13,264 nt of DNA from Nephromyces sp. MM_2019. Its lineage: Eukaryota > Apicomplexa > Aconoidasida > Nephromycida. Numbering within the stretch: position 1 is the stretch's first letter; each line of letters opens with the position of its first letter. The notes beneath the pieces are model-generated. The model did no database searches. It saw only the letters and a program-made list of their open reading frames with translations, and had not been told where the DNA came from. Positions 1 through 8,566 of this stretch are shown here, piece by piece. Both the position numbers and the translations under genes were made by a program. Location of the stretch: positions 1-13,264 of the forward strand of contig JADHZB010001216.1 of NCBI GenBank assembly GCA_015657535.1, given 5' to 3'.

Positions 1-91
1 CATACGTTTCGCACACGAAAAAGTGTCCCGCACATACGTTTCGCACACGAAAAAGTGTCCCACACATACGTTTCGCACACGAAAAAGTGTC
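1..91. repeat. 32-bp tandem repeat, 2.8 near-perfect copies
   Basis: Copies begin at 1, 33 and 65, and the third ends at 91 after 27 bases. They differ only near the end of the unit (CCCGCA against CCCACA). Because the array starts at the first base, it probably continues to the left of the window. Each unit holds two overlapping self-complementary elements: TTTCG-CACA-CGAAA and ACAC-GAAAAA-GTGT, which compete for the same bases. Degenerate CGCACA-containing fragments continue to about 160. There are no unique spacers, so this is a minisatellite and not a CRISPR array. Confidence 0.95.
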
Positions 92-92
92 G

Positions 93-2000
93 AACTCGAA
101 GCTTTGCCCATACAAAAAAATCGCACACAAAAGTTTCACGCACAAAAACCCTCGCACATACCAATTTTCCTCTCCACCCAGCTTCTATTGTCAAAATGAA
201 ATTTTTTCCCTCCTGCTTATAAAATTTGTCATATTGTGTGTCTTCAACTTCTTTTATTGCATATCGACCTAATCCCACCCCCTTATTCACTCATTATACT
301 ATCAAACATAACGGCACTCTCATGCTAAACTCTCTCTGAACAAACACGTGCTCATTCAAAAAAATCACACACTATACTCGACATGCATACCTGATAACTG
401 TGCATCTATTAACTATAAGCAGAGGCGCTTAAAGTATCAAAGGGAGACGCAGGAGCCACAAAATGCGTTCCTGGTAATATCTTCCGGAAAAGCTATGGGG
501 TGTATGTACACCAACAGCTAAAAGGCGCTGAGGGGCGAAATAAACACTACTTACTTAGCCACCAACTCTACACGGGAAACGAATAACGATGATTCGATTC
601 GAAGGCTTTCCCATTAATTTTACATCAAAACACCCGAAAAGATATCTGTGATGATGTAAAATGAAATAAAGGGGAGCGGGAAACCACTGCAGCTACGTTG
701 AAATTCACAACGCCAGCATAATGAAATGTTGCCAAGGCAAAAGAATAAAAACATAAAGAGGAAGAACAAAAAGGAGGAAATTCAACCATTTAAACCTTCA
801 TATGCAATTTAGATTACATAAAAGCTAAAAAACACACTGTAACACCTACAGAACCTTAAAAATTTCATCAATTATAACCGGAAGAAGAAAAAAAAAAAAT
901 ATCTCAGTGTACATACACCCAAGTTTAGGCGATACACAAAACAATCCAGCAAGAGCGACGACATGCAGTAGCGCAGCAGCAGCTAAAAGTTTCCTGCAGC
1001 TCACAATCACACACAAAAATGCATCAGCTAGTGATCACTGCCTCCAGCCTATGTTACGTTTTATAAAAAAATTCTCCTTTGCATATATACGTTTCAAAGA
1101 GAAGATCACATATTCCTCCACTCTCATTTTTTCGCCCACAGGAGGCAAAACAAAAGTCAAGAAAAAAAAACGCTTACCGTTTATTTTCGTGAATCTTTAT
1201 CATCGCTTTCATTTGCGCAAAGAGAAGCAAAGAGAAGCAAAGAGAGATAGAGAAGCACAAAAAAAAATACAGAGAAGTACGCACATACACAAACCTGACT
1301 AAATCAAACTAAAACTTATAACCTAAGAAAATATAAAAAACACAACGCAAACTCGTTGAAAATCTTTGCAATATCGCAACAATCCTAAATGAAAATATTT
1401 CCTTCTTTTAAAGGGATTCAAGCCATTTTAAAATATATAAAGTTATGCGTAAGAATAATATGCATCATCAGAATAGCAAAACGATTGTAAATTTGTGCGT
1501 TTTCATAGATGCTGACATCTTCATTTCCTCCTTTTCGCTTAATACTTCCCTTTTTTTCGATATATTTCAAACATAATTAAAGGATAAAAAGCATCAAAAG
1601 AAAAATTAACTTTCAAGTGACAATCAGATTTCTCATGCTCGCACTGCAGCAGCACACAGTTCTTAGTCAAGTGTGCTAGGTAATAAACCAAAGAGTGTCT
1701 AAACGCTCTTGAATATAAAATTTACTCAGGAAATGGTAAAATTTATGATCGCAACAGAAAATATCCAAAATCTTCAAAAAAGACGCCTCAACCTGAAAAC
1801 AGTAAACACACAAAAGATTGAGAAGCTGATTAGCAATCAAAAGTATAAAGTACACAGGAAAACGATTCCCAAAAAAATTTGCACCGATAGCTTAATTTAA
1901 AGAGGGAAACACACAGCTTACAGATACAGCACTCATTCAGCTTAATACTATTCACGGCTCCTACGGCTTAAAATTTTGTATTTGTCAGTTTTTCAGGCTT
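93..2000. other. A/C-rich stretch with no supportable gene
   Basis: Only short open frames with low-complexity content occur here (87-272, 907-1302 and 1709-1900 on plus). They are rich in Lys, Asn, Ser and Thr because the strand is A-rich, and none has a recognisable motif. Local structure includes an 11-bp inverted repeat (617-627 with 652-662) and a purine-rich AGAGAAGCAA tandem at about 1217-1250. By composition the plus strand resembles the antisense of introns or UTRs of minus-strand genes. Confidence 0.5.
617..662. repeat. Inverted repeat, 11-bp perfect arms, 24-nt loop
   Basis: ATTTTACATCA (617-627) is the exact reverse complement of TGATGTAAAAT (652-662). The arms are A/T-rich. There is no T-run or gene end next to it, so I do not call it a terminator; its function is unknown. 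Confidence 0.7.
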
Positions 2001-2001
2001 A

Positions 2002-2789
2002 TTAAGTTAACGAAATCACCACAGGAAAAATTAATCGCACTATATATTTGGTAAAAATACAGAGGAATCTGTTGTAAATCTCTAATGCGACACTTTTGGA
2101 AGCTAAAACTGTACAAAACACGGAGCAAACACCATAAATCACACTTCAAGCCACGAAAAGAGGCAAGCTTTTTGGGATTTATTTTGACATACGAGCAGCA
2201 TCTATAACAAAACTCTTTTTCATGGCCATACACGCTGAAAGTTAACCATTGCTTCCTAGAAATTTTTTTTCATCTTTAGAGGCGGAAGATCCAAAATATA
2301 AAACGATTTTAATGCAAGAGCATCAACCTTCAAATAAATTTACCTGAAGAAAAAAATAGCGAAAACTTAGTGTAGAAAAGGCTACCAAAGTTTTGCGCAG
2401 AAGTACACGCACACACACACGTAAGTGAGTGAATGAGTAAGTGAGATCATAAGCAGCGCATCAACTTCACGAGGCACCGTGTATTCCAACGTATTTCAAG
2501 GAAACCAGAGTACGTTAAGAAACAAAAAGACTTCATAAAATAGAATTATTTCAGGATTCCCATCTAAAATTGATTAACGCAGTTTACCAGAAATATCTGT
2601 TCTATCGCATTTTTAGGCTTTAATCGACAATTCACCCAATTTCGCAAAAAATTTAATAAACTATGAGCATGAATGACCGCGCTATCTACAACTAACGATG
2701 AATAAGATACGCGATTGCTAATATTATAAAAAAAACGAACAAAAACTACAGAAACTGGCAAATATGCGCGAAAAAATAAGGTACTCCAT
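2002..2789 (-). CDS. Tentative multi-exon gene, unknown product
   Basis: I do not recognise the product. Two exons pair well. 2750-2789 begins ATG GAG TAC and ends in phase 1 before GTAGTT. 2588-2691 follows TCGTTAG, completes that codon, reads 34 codons (VDSAVIHAHSLLNFLRNW near its start) and ends in phase 0 before GTAAAC. The intron between them is 58 nt, the same length as one in the better-supported gene at 8567-10349. A 3' segment at 2002-2102 follows TTTTAG and encodes a helix-like stretch (SKSVALEIYNRFLCIFTKY) before a TAA stop. A 22-nt exon between TTTCTAG and GTGTAT, near 2239-2260, would join them in phase (0 in, 1 out), but that link is weak. An alternative minus frame at 1985-2233 is also open. 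The ATG at 2789 may be internal, because CTGCAG lies just upstream. The gene model may be wrong in its exon boundaries or entirely. Confidence 0.3.
2406..2420. repeat. CA microsatellite
   Basis: A short ACACGC/CA run, followed directly by GTAAGTGAGTGAATGAGTAAGTGAG, an imperfect GTGA/ATGA repeat. On the minus strand this reads as the TG-rich sequence typical of introns in this window. Confidence 0.85.
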
Positions 2790-3467
2790 AGCAGTTACTG
2801 CAGGGAATCCAGTAAGAAAATCAAAAGTAGGGAAAGCATCAAAGGCAAACGGGGGGAAATAAACGAAATAAAACGACAAATTTCGTTTATGTGGCAGCCA
2901 CACACACAAGAAGATGCACCTCCCTATTAGATAAGCCTTGGCAAACGTGAAACTATCATTACCATCTACGCATTCCGACCAATGTCACCAGGTATAAGAG
3001 AGCTCACGGAAGTCTTAAGCATACGAAACACACGGAAATTAGCAAAAATTAAAATTTTCACGCAGGAAACAGCTGTCAATGTATCCTCCTCTACATCTTT
3101 AAACGCCACCAAAACAATTTTTGAATCCCTCGCTTACGTCTGAACATCTAGTATACTACACAAAATTCGCAACACTATAGTTTGGAAATCCCTCTGCAAT
3201 ATTTCTCCCATAATACATCTCAAAATGGAGAAAAATACAAAAAAAACGTTCAAAAAACAGCCATTACTTTAATGTTTCATATGGAGCAGCGTTATCCCCC
3301 GTTGCAGCAATCGTGAAAAACCAAAGTTTGCCGCATGTATCATTTCAGGCCAGTCTTTTGACTATACAACAAACACAAAAATCGTCAAGAAAAAAAAAAT
3401 TCCCAAGCATTTCAATGGGACACAAATCTTTTAACTCGTAAGTTCATCACCTACCAGATATCGACTG

Positions 3468-3696
3468 CTACATAAAGCGTGTAATAAAAGCTTCTTCAAA
3501 AACCCCAGTGAAGGAATTAAACCCGACAAAAAAGTCAAAGAAAACTAGTGTAGGTATGCACCTCGCGGAATCAACTTTGAATGACTGAGAAATTTCATAC
3601 GAAGCTGAGTGAGCCAGCGCAAAGAACACACAATACTCAGCTAGCACAAACACGGATACACGACATACCAAGAACTAAACACAAGTAACCATCCAG
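3468..3696 (-). CDS. Tentative 3' exon pair of a minus-strand gene, unknown product
   Basis: Exon 3669-3696 (28 nt) follows a strong acceptor (TTCTCTTTTGTAG), reads LDGYLCLVL and ends in phase 1 before GTATGT. After a 64-nt intron, exon 3468-3604 follows GGCTCACTCAG, completes the codon as Ala and reads 45 codons including a TAG stop; it starts SYEISQSFKVDSARC and is Phe-rich toward the end. Phase and intron size agree, and both acceptors are pyrimidine-rich. I could not find a phase-compatible exon upstream of 3696, so the N-terminus is missing. An alternative reading of the second exon (LRMKFLSHSKLIPR, ending before GTGCAT) is also open. The family is not recognised. Confidence 0.3.
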
Positions 3697-3780
3697 CTAC
3701 AAAAGAGAACAGAATTGAAGAGCTGCACTAAGTAGCCGCAATGAATGTTGAAACATTATCTTGCCTAGTGCCGCGTGATT

Positions 3781-4080
3781 CTAAACAGCGTGGATCAAGG
3801 CTGGGTTATATATATATAATAGACAGCCTAGGAGCAAAAAAGACTTTAATACGTGAGGTACCACATTTGTTCGGCGGGTTACGAAATTTGTGGATACCTT
3901 TATCGTGAGATGCGTGTGAGGCTTGGAGTTTGTGCGTGCCGAGTCTTTGAGCATGAATACGCTGTGCATTGGGTATGCGCGTAGATGTGGCGGAAGACCT
4001 TGGGTATGCGGTGAGTCGACTTTGTGCCATTGAAAATCTATGTATAACATCATATATACGAGGTTTAGGAATGGCGGCAC
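3781..4080 (-). CDS. Open minus frame in a GC-richer block, status uncertain
   Basis: A 99-codon minus frame runs to a TAG at 3781-3783. The block has clearly more G+C than its surroundings and balanced codon content (for example ACCCAAGGTCTTCCGCCACA), which favours coding. Against this, a second minus frame (3806-4030) is open through the same bases, and the 11-mer TTGGGTATGCG occurs twice (about 3968 and 4000), hinting at repeat-derived sequence. There is no recognisable motif; the C-terminal part is hydrophobic. It may be an exon of a gene whose other exons I cannot place. Confidence 0.2.
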   Translation of the reverse strand: MPPFLNLVYMMLYIDFQWHKVDSPHTQGLPPHLRAYPMHSVFMLKDSARTNSKPHTHLTIKVSTNFVTRRTNVVPHVLKSFLLLGCLLYIYNPALIHAV

Positions 4081-4095
4081 AAGAACCAGTGGAAA

Positions 4096-4240
4096 GGTAG
4101 TTCAGTGAGTTTTGGTGAATAAAAGGTAGTTCAGTGAGTTTGGGTAAATGAGAGGTAGTTCAGTGAGGTTAGGTAAATAAGGTGGAGTTTTGTGACTCTA
4201 TCTAAATAAAAGGTACTCTAGTGACTTTGCATGGAGGGGT
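4096..4240. repeat. 29-bp tandem repeat, five copies
   Basis: Units starting with GGTAGTTCAGTGAG begin at 4096, 4125 and 4154, with decayed copies at about 4183 and 4212. The spacing is exactly 29 bp each time. Divergence increases to the right, so the left copies are the younger ones. It sits just outside the open minus frame that ends at 4080, and nothing in it suggests coding. Confidence 0.9.
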
Positions 4241-4890
4241 AGCCATATCTATGAGAGAAGCAGTTTTTTCGTGTTACTTAAATCTGGATTTGCCCATTTT
4301 CTCCATATACGAGGGGTGTAGTATGCGGCATTGCCAAAAAACATGGGGAAGTTGAGAGACTTCATTATAAGCAGCATCGTTGACAAATACAGCAGAATTC
4401 TTGAAATTGCAGGATAAACTGTACCGTCGACACATATAATGGAGTTTTGAGACTGCATTATAAGCAGTAAGACAAGCAGTACATAGCAATCTATGAAAAT
4501 TATAGTAAAAGCAATATTGCGAAAAACTGCTTCATACTGCAGTATAAGGCACAGCACAGCTAAGGAACAGAGGCCACAGCAGCATCACAAACTATAACAG
4601 CAAACTCCTCTAGTTCGTAGTCTATGGAGTTATCCTAGACAGTTGTTTCATGTTGGTAACAGTAACGTACTAATAATGGTTGCCTATGTAAAGGACCATA
4701 AACAAAAGTGAATATTTATAAAAAAATACATTTGTGGTATTTCGAAAGAAGTCGACAGTTATTTGCTGGTACCTCGGAGGTACAGATACACGTTTGTTCG
4801 CCGTCGCCATCCTTTTTAGTGCCTCAATGTGAATGAATTAGTCTTTTCAAATGGTGTCCACGAATAATTACTTTTATCTTTTTCTACCAG

Positions 4891-5001
4891 TCACTCGAAA
4901 CTCACTGCTTTCCTGCCATTTTTTGCCGTTTCTAAATGGCTTGACACACAACACTCTTATTTAACAAGACACCGAATTCAACGATGGACTAAGTGCTGCA
5001 G
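4891..5001 (+). CDS. Possible internal exon on the plus strand
   Basis: A 111-nt segment lies between CTTTTTCTACCAG and a GTAATT donor and is open in one frame only (phase 2 in, phase 2 out, 36 full codons). It contains SKLTAFLPFFAVSKWLDT and a basic end (RHRIQRWTKCC). A further open segment starts at 5120 after ATACTATAG (KETLLLQLIHDKSK...) and ends in TAA near 5230, but the phases of the two do not join with any intron of plausible size. One or both may be chance. The family is not recognised. Confidence 0.22.
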
Positions 5002-5918
5002 GTAATTTTGCGGCTTGTCATTTCTCAAAGCTTGAATTTCACCTTTGAAGCATCCGTAGTTATGATAAACGAAAGAAAGTACACGCGAGTATGTAAGAAT
5101 TACTCTATTTTGATACTATAGCAAAAGAAACACTCCTATTGCAATTGATCCACGATAAAAGTAAGTTAGATTTTTCCAACAGCTCGTCACCGTTACTTTG
5201 CCGTAGATATCGGGAAGAAAGCAATTTCTTTTAAATCCACCAAGCTTGCTTGAAAAAGTAATGATGCAACCAAGTCATATCCCCTTCGGGAGGAATCGTT
5301 TATGAGGAGGTGCTGTGACTCACACAGTCAAAGTATCATTCGTATATGCATTTCGTAGATAAGCAGGCAATGCACGACGGGGAAGACAGGGAACACCTTA
5401 ACTTTATCGTGGGGGGGTAAAATTTATGCATAAAATGTCTAGCTGTCGCTAAGGGATGGGAGTAGCAAGAGTGCCTGTTGGTCACAAAAATATGACAGAG
5501 AAACACGCGTTTTTTTTATCGATGCTTTGATCTATGCCAAACAGCGAATGCCCCCGCCAAATAATATTTTTCTGAATCTCTGCAGCTTATTCAGAAGTAA
5601 AGTTTCAATTGCTGATTACACATAGAAAGAGGACGCTGTAATTTGGCATGGCAGTCAGTCACGTATGGCAAGCGAAAATAATTCACGATTGATGCGTAAA
5701 CAAAGTGAGGTCCAATGCATGATGCTGTAAATCTGTGTTCGTCCGCTTACCGAAAGCTACAGTAATAGCTTTAGAACCAGGCAGTCAACACTAGCACCTA
5801 CTTGCTACAAAGAATTTCCGGAAAAAGCTGCAAATTTACGGCAAAAACCGACTTTCAGTTACAAGTGCTTATTTGTAAACTCGTAGTGATAGTTCCAAAA
5901 AGACTACCCGGGGGCCTG

Positions 5919-5943
5919 AAGCCACACGTAAATGTGTGGGCTT
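5919..5943. repeat. Hairpin-forming inverted repeat
   Basis: AAGCCACAC and GTGTGGGCTT pair over nine positions with a single bulged G and a 6-nt loop (GTAAAT). A G/C-rich run (CCCGGGGGCC, about 5907-5916) precedes it. No associated gene is evident; a small structured RNA is possible but unsupported. Confidence 0.6.
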
Positions 5944-7152
5944 ACAGTATCATTCTGGTAATGTATACTTTTCTTCTAAAGAACCATCAATCTTAGAGTA
6001 ATTCCTATTTTCATTAGATATAAATCGCACTATCTTGAGGATAGCACTTTCAAAAAAATAAAACTAACATATTCAGCTTCTTTTTTTCGCGCGCTGAAAA
6101 AGAGTTAAAGCAAGGTCAGCTGCATTTTTCCTTTCTGGCTTAGGTTATTACAGTATCCTCATAATGTTAACTTGCGGCAGCGTTTTGAAACCAGGAGTTC
6201 TTCCTGCCATTAAAAGCGAATTTTTCGAGGGCGTGAAAAGCAATCATCAGCCCACTACGGGGGTAAAATTTATTGAATAAGCGATTATGTATACACTTTC
6301 TGCCAGTTTCTATTATTATGACCAATACATTATTGAACCCCTATTTAAGAGAAAGAAATAGTTAAAAGGTATTTCTGGACCATCAGGATGCTCCCATGAA
6401 TACCGCATTAGCCGCAGAAAAAACATTCTGAAAGTTTTCTCCAAACCGAAAGTTTACTAGACTTCCTTTTGCTTCTTGCGGGAAAATTAGCGGTCTGGTT
6501 TTAAAGTGCCTCAGAGACTTGCATAAAAGGCCAATATTGTTGGTATACCTAGTCTGTACATTTCAAGCGATTATTTGGAATATATTCCCATGCACACAAG
6601 CGTGTTAATCCAAGGCCACAACTATCTGCAAGCGCAACCACCGGGTCATACTTCGACGCTGTGAAGCATTCTCAAAAGGCGCTCATACGGATTTAAGCAT
6701 CAAATCACATGGATGAGCACGCAATATAGGTTCGGGACAAGGAAAAAACACACCATAAAATACTCCAGTTTGCTCCTCATACCGCAGAAGAGTTTTATAA
6801 AATATCATCCTCTTATTTTTTTTCTATTCAAACAGCGACACATTTTATGCAACGCAAGCACAGAAACGCCGCGCTTCCTCACAGGATGTTTCAGCTATTC
6901 TACGAGATAAGCCTCACTACTTCCAGAAATAATTCTCGTGCCATAAGTACATGTATAAACAACACAGAAAAAAAAAAACTTTGATAAGTGGAATGAAGTG
7001 TAGGTAAGGCCTAAAAATTAACTCTAAGGTCCGGCAAAATTTAAGAAACAGCACAGAAATGAAGAAAAGCTACAGATTAAGCCAAGAATCCAGTGAGCAA
7101 TAGTAATATATTAAAGCTGATTTGTTGGAAAAAGTTGAAAGTATCAGTACAG

Positions 7153-7931
7153 CTAAGCTAGTTCGCTTCCTCCTTGAGCCCTTTGCAAATCCACTGCGTA
7201 ATCATCAGAAACAACGTGATTATACGTCGTAGAAAAATGAGGATTTCTGTATGAAGATTCAGACGTATCGTACGTTTCGATTTTTCTTCTACTCGCCCGA
7301 TGTACTCTCAGCTCTAAGATGCTCTTTATCCAATCCTGCAAAGAGTTGCAACCACATATGTTGAAAGTATATGCATTTTATCAAGTATCTCTTTCTAAGC
7401 GCACATGTACTGCTTGAGGTATGGGTGCTTCATGAGGGTGGTGAAGCGTGTCTACACATAACAAATACGTAGCAAACGTGTATTTTTTGGCAAGAACGTT
7501 CATTCTACTTATCCGAATGTTTACAGTTGGCGAAGACCTCTGCGGATATGAAAAGTTTGATTTCAAAACCAGCTGAACAACGCGTGAGCACTATTACAGT
7601 ACTTGAGAAAGCACAGGAAAAATTCAAATACAAAAAAAATCTACGAGTTCTGAGACTTTCAAAACAGCTGGAATCGGTAGTATCTACAAGTTCCTAGTCT
7701 TTCGAGAAACCAGGATCGGTAGAATCTACAAGTTCATCTTCTTGTAAGACACCAGAAACGGTATAATCTACGAGTTTCTAGTCTATCAAGACACCAGCCT
7801 CGGTAGAATAAATAGGTATGCCTCAAGAAAGCAAGTGAAACAACAGACGCACTTGAAGTCAAGAAGCCACAGCCTTCAGTGAGCACATCTACGGGCTTAT
7901 ATCCCTGCCACTGCTGTAAGTTGTGACTCAT
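7153..7931 (-). CDS. Spliced gene, unknown product; 3' exons well supported
   Basis: The last exon (7153-7335) follows CAACTCTTTGCAG and encodes 60 residues beginning DWIKSILELRVHRASRRK, then a Tyr/Ser/Asp-rich tail ending SELA and TAG. The exon before it (7405-7572) follows CGCGTTGTTCAG, is open in phase 0 for 56 codons (LVLKSNFSYPQRSSP at its start) and ends at GTGCGC, leaving a 69-nt intron; GTACAT six bases earlier is an alternative donor, also phase 0. The N-terminus is less sure. An ATG at 7931 opens MSHNLQQWQGYKP and reaches a phase-0 GTAGAT donor after 7893, which would give a protein of about 129 residues and an intron of 320 nt holding the 42-bp tandem repeat. The frame from 7931 also continues open, so the first donor is uncertain and an earlier exon may exist. 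I recognise no domain: the second exon has a short hydrophobic patch (FATYLLCV) and the last exon is hydrophilic. Confidence 0.5.
7639..7812. repeat. 42-43-bp tandem repeat, four copies
   Basis: CTAC(A/G)AG cores occur at 7641, 7684, 7726 and 7768, giving periods of 43, 42 and 42; each unit ends in an ATCGGTAGAAT-like or ACGGTATAAT-like segment. The array falls inside the likely first intron of the gene at 7153-7931. Two of the three spacings are multiples of three, but minus-strand frames through the array hit stops, so I do not think it is translated. Confidence 0.9.
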
Positions 7932-7988
7932 GTATTATACATCAGTACACAGGCAACAGCAATAATGCCAGCTCATTCTAATGAATGC

Positions 7989-8072
7989 CTAGCAGTGTGT
8001 ATAAGGCCGCTGGGAGGGGGTGAGAAGCAAGTCACGAGAAGAAAGAGAGTATGACCTCATAAAGCCCTTCAT
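7989..8072 (-). other. Short minus ORF upstream of the 7153-7931 gene
   Basis: A 27-codon frame (MKGFMRSYSLSSRDLLLTP at its start) ends in TAG. Its codons look more balanced than the surroundings, and CTCACCCCCTCCCAG inside it resembles an acceptor. No GT donor in it gives a phase that joins the downstream exons. It could be an upstream ORF in the 5' leader, an alternative first exon, or chance. Confidence 0.2.
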
Positions 8073-8139
8073 AATAAAGTGTAGCACACGGATGCCCTAC
8101 TTCTCATGAGCATTCCAGTCTTATATAAACCACAACACG

Positions 8140-8245
8140 ATCAGCTCATCTCTACACAAATGAGACATTATCATAATTTCATCTCTACACACAAAATCAT
8201 CACCTAGTCTCTACATCATCATATCCTCAGCTCTATACACACACT
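8140..8245. repeat. Degenerate CATCTCTACAC repeats
   Basis: TCTACAC or TCTATACAC cores recur at about 8151, 8184, 8210 and 8232 with shrinking spacing (33, 26 and 22), separated by ATCATC-rich filler. It lies between the two minus-strand genes, so it belongs to the 5' flank of the left one or the 3' flank of the right one. Confidence 0.6.
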
Positions 8246-8508
8246 ATACGTTGGCTGATATGCTGTTGCCCCATTATGACAAGAGAGAGAAGAGTGCTAT
8301 GTCGTTGTTGTATGTGGGAAACTCCATCTATAACTAGCAATCCAAAAAAACTGCCTGCTTAAACATTCTAGGTAAGCCTACTAGTTTGAACACACGCGAA
8401 GCTATACGCATCAAGCTTCCCTTAGCGTCTTAAACATAGCAGAGACCGGGAAAATTTTGTATTTTTATAAACCATATAGCTAGTCAGTATGAAGAGGTAA
8501 GCAGCTGC

Positions 8509-8519
8509 ACACACACACA
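8509..8519. repeat. Short CA run downstream of the seven-exon gene
   Basis: A run of five CA units. It lies just beyond the predicted stop of the seven-exon gene, where on the sense strand it would be a TG run in the 3' UTR or flank. Confidence 0.7.
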
Positions 8520-8566
8520 TAAAATTACTGCCGTTGACCTTGAAAGAATTTTCATTCAATCCATAA

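Larger units (their letters stand above)
4250..7150. other. Region with no firm gene
   Basis: Strand skew is mixed here, unlike the A/C-rich flanks. Open frames up to about 100 codons exist (for example minus 4249-4557, plus 6731-6980), but none has a credible start, splice context and phase together, apart from the tentative exon at 4891-5001. A 19-bp near-duplicate (GAGACTTCATTATAAGCAG / GAGACTGCATTATAAGCAG) lies at 4356 and 4449, 93 bp apart. A hairpin lies at 5919-5943. Confidence 0.45.

Noticed and set aside
1..160. CRISPR-like repeats at the left edge
   Set aside because: Copies are head to tail with no spacers and the context is eukaryotic; it is a minisatellite.
907..1302. Plus-strand ORF of 131 codons
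   Set aside because: Low-complexity Lys/Arg/Ser-rich translation of an A-rich strand, with no motif; the apparent basic tail comes from an AGAGAAGCAA repeat.
4249..4557. Minus-strand hydrophobic ORF of 102 codons
   Set aside because: Hydrophobicity follows from T-rich sequence; it contains a decayed duplication, overlaps another open frame, and has no start or splice context I can defend.
5002..5183. Very short introns of 22, 29 and 33 nt
   Set aside because: They would join attractive plus-strand segments, but supported introns in this window are 58 nt or longer, so I treat these as coincidental GT...AG pairs.
6376..6440. Coding-like segment readable on both strands near 6.4 kb
   Set aside because: Plus (FLDHQDAPMNTALAAEKTF) and minus (LRLMRYSWEHPDGPE) frames look equally good; neither has a donor and acceptor in matching phase.
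6731..6980. Plus-strand open frame after TATAG (HTAEEFYKISSSYFF...)
   Set aside because: About 80 codons open, but the acceptor lacks a pyrimidine tract and no phase-compatible partner exon was found; chance cannot be excluded.
8282..8320. Short minus ORF MEFPTYNNDIALFSLLS as a first exon
   Set aside because: Seventeen codons to a stop, with no donor in phase with the exons at 7153-7572.
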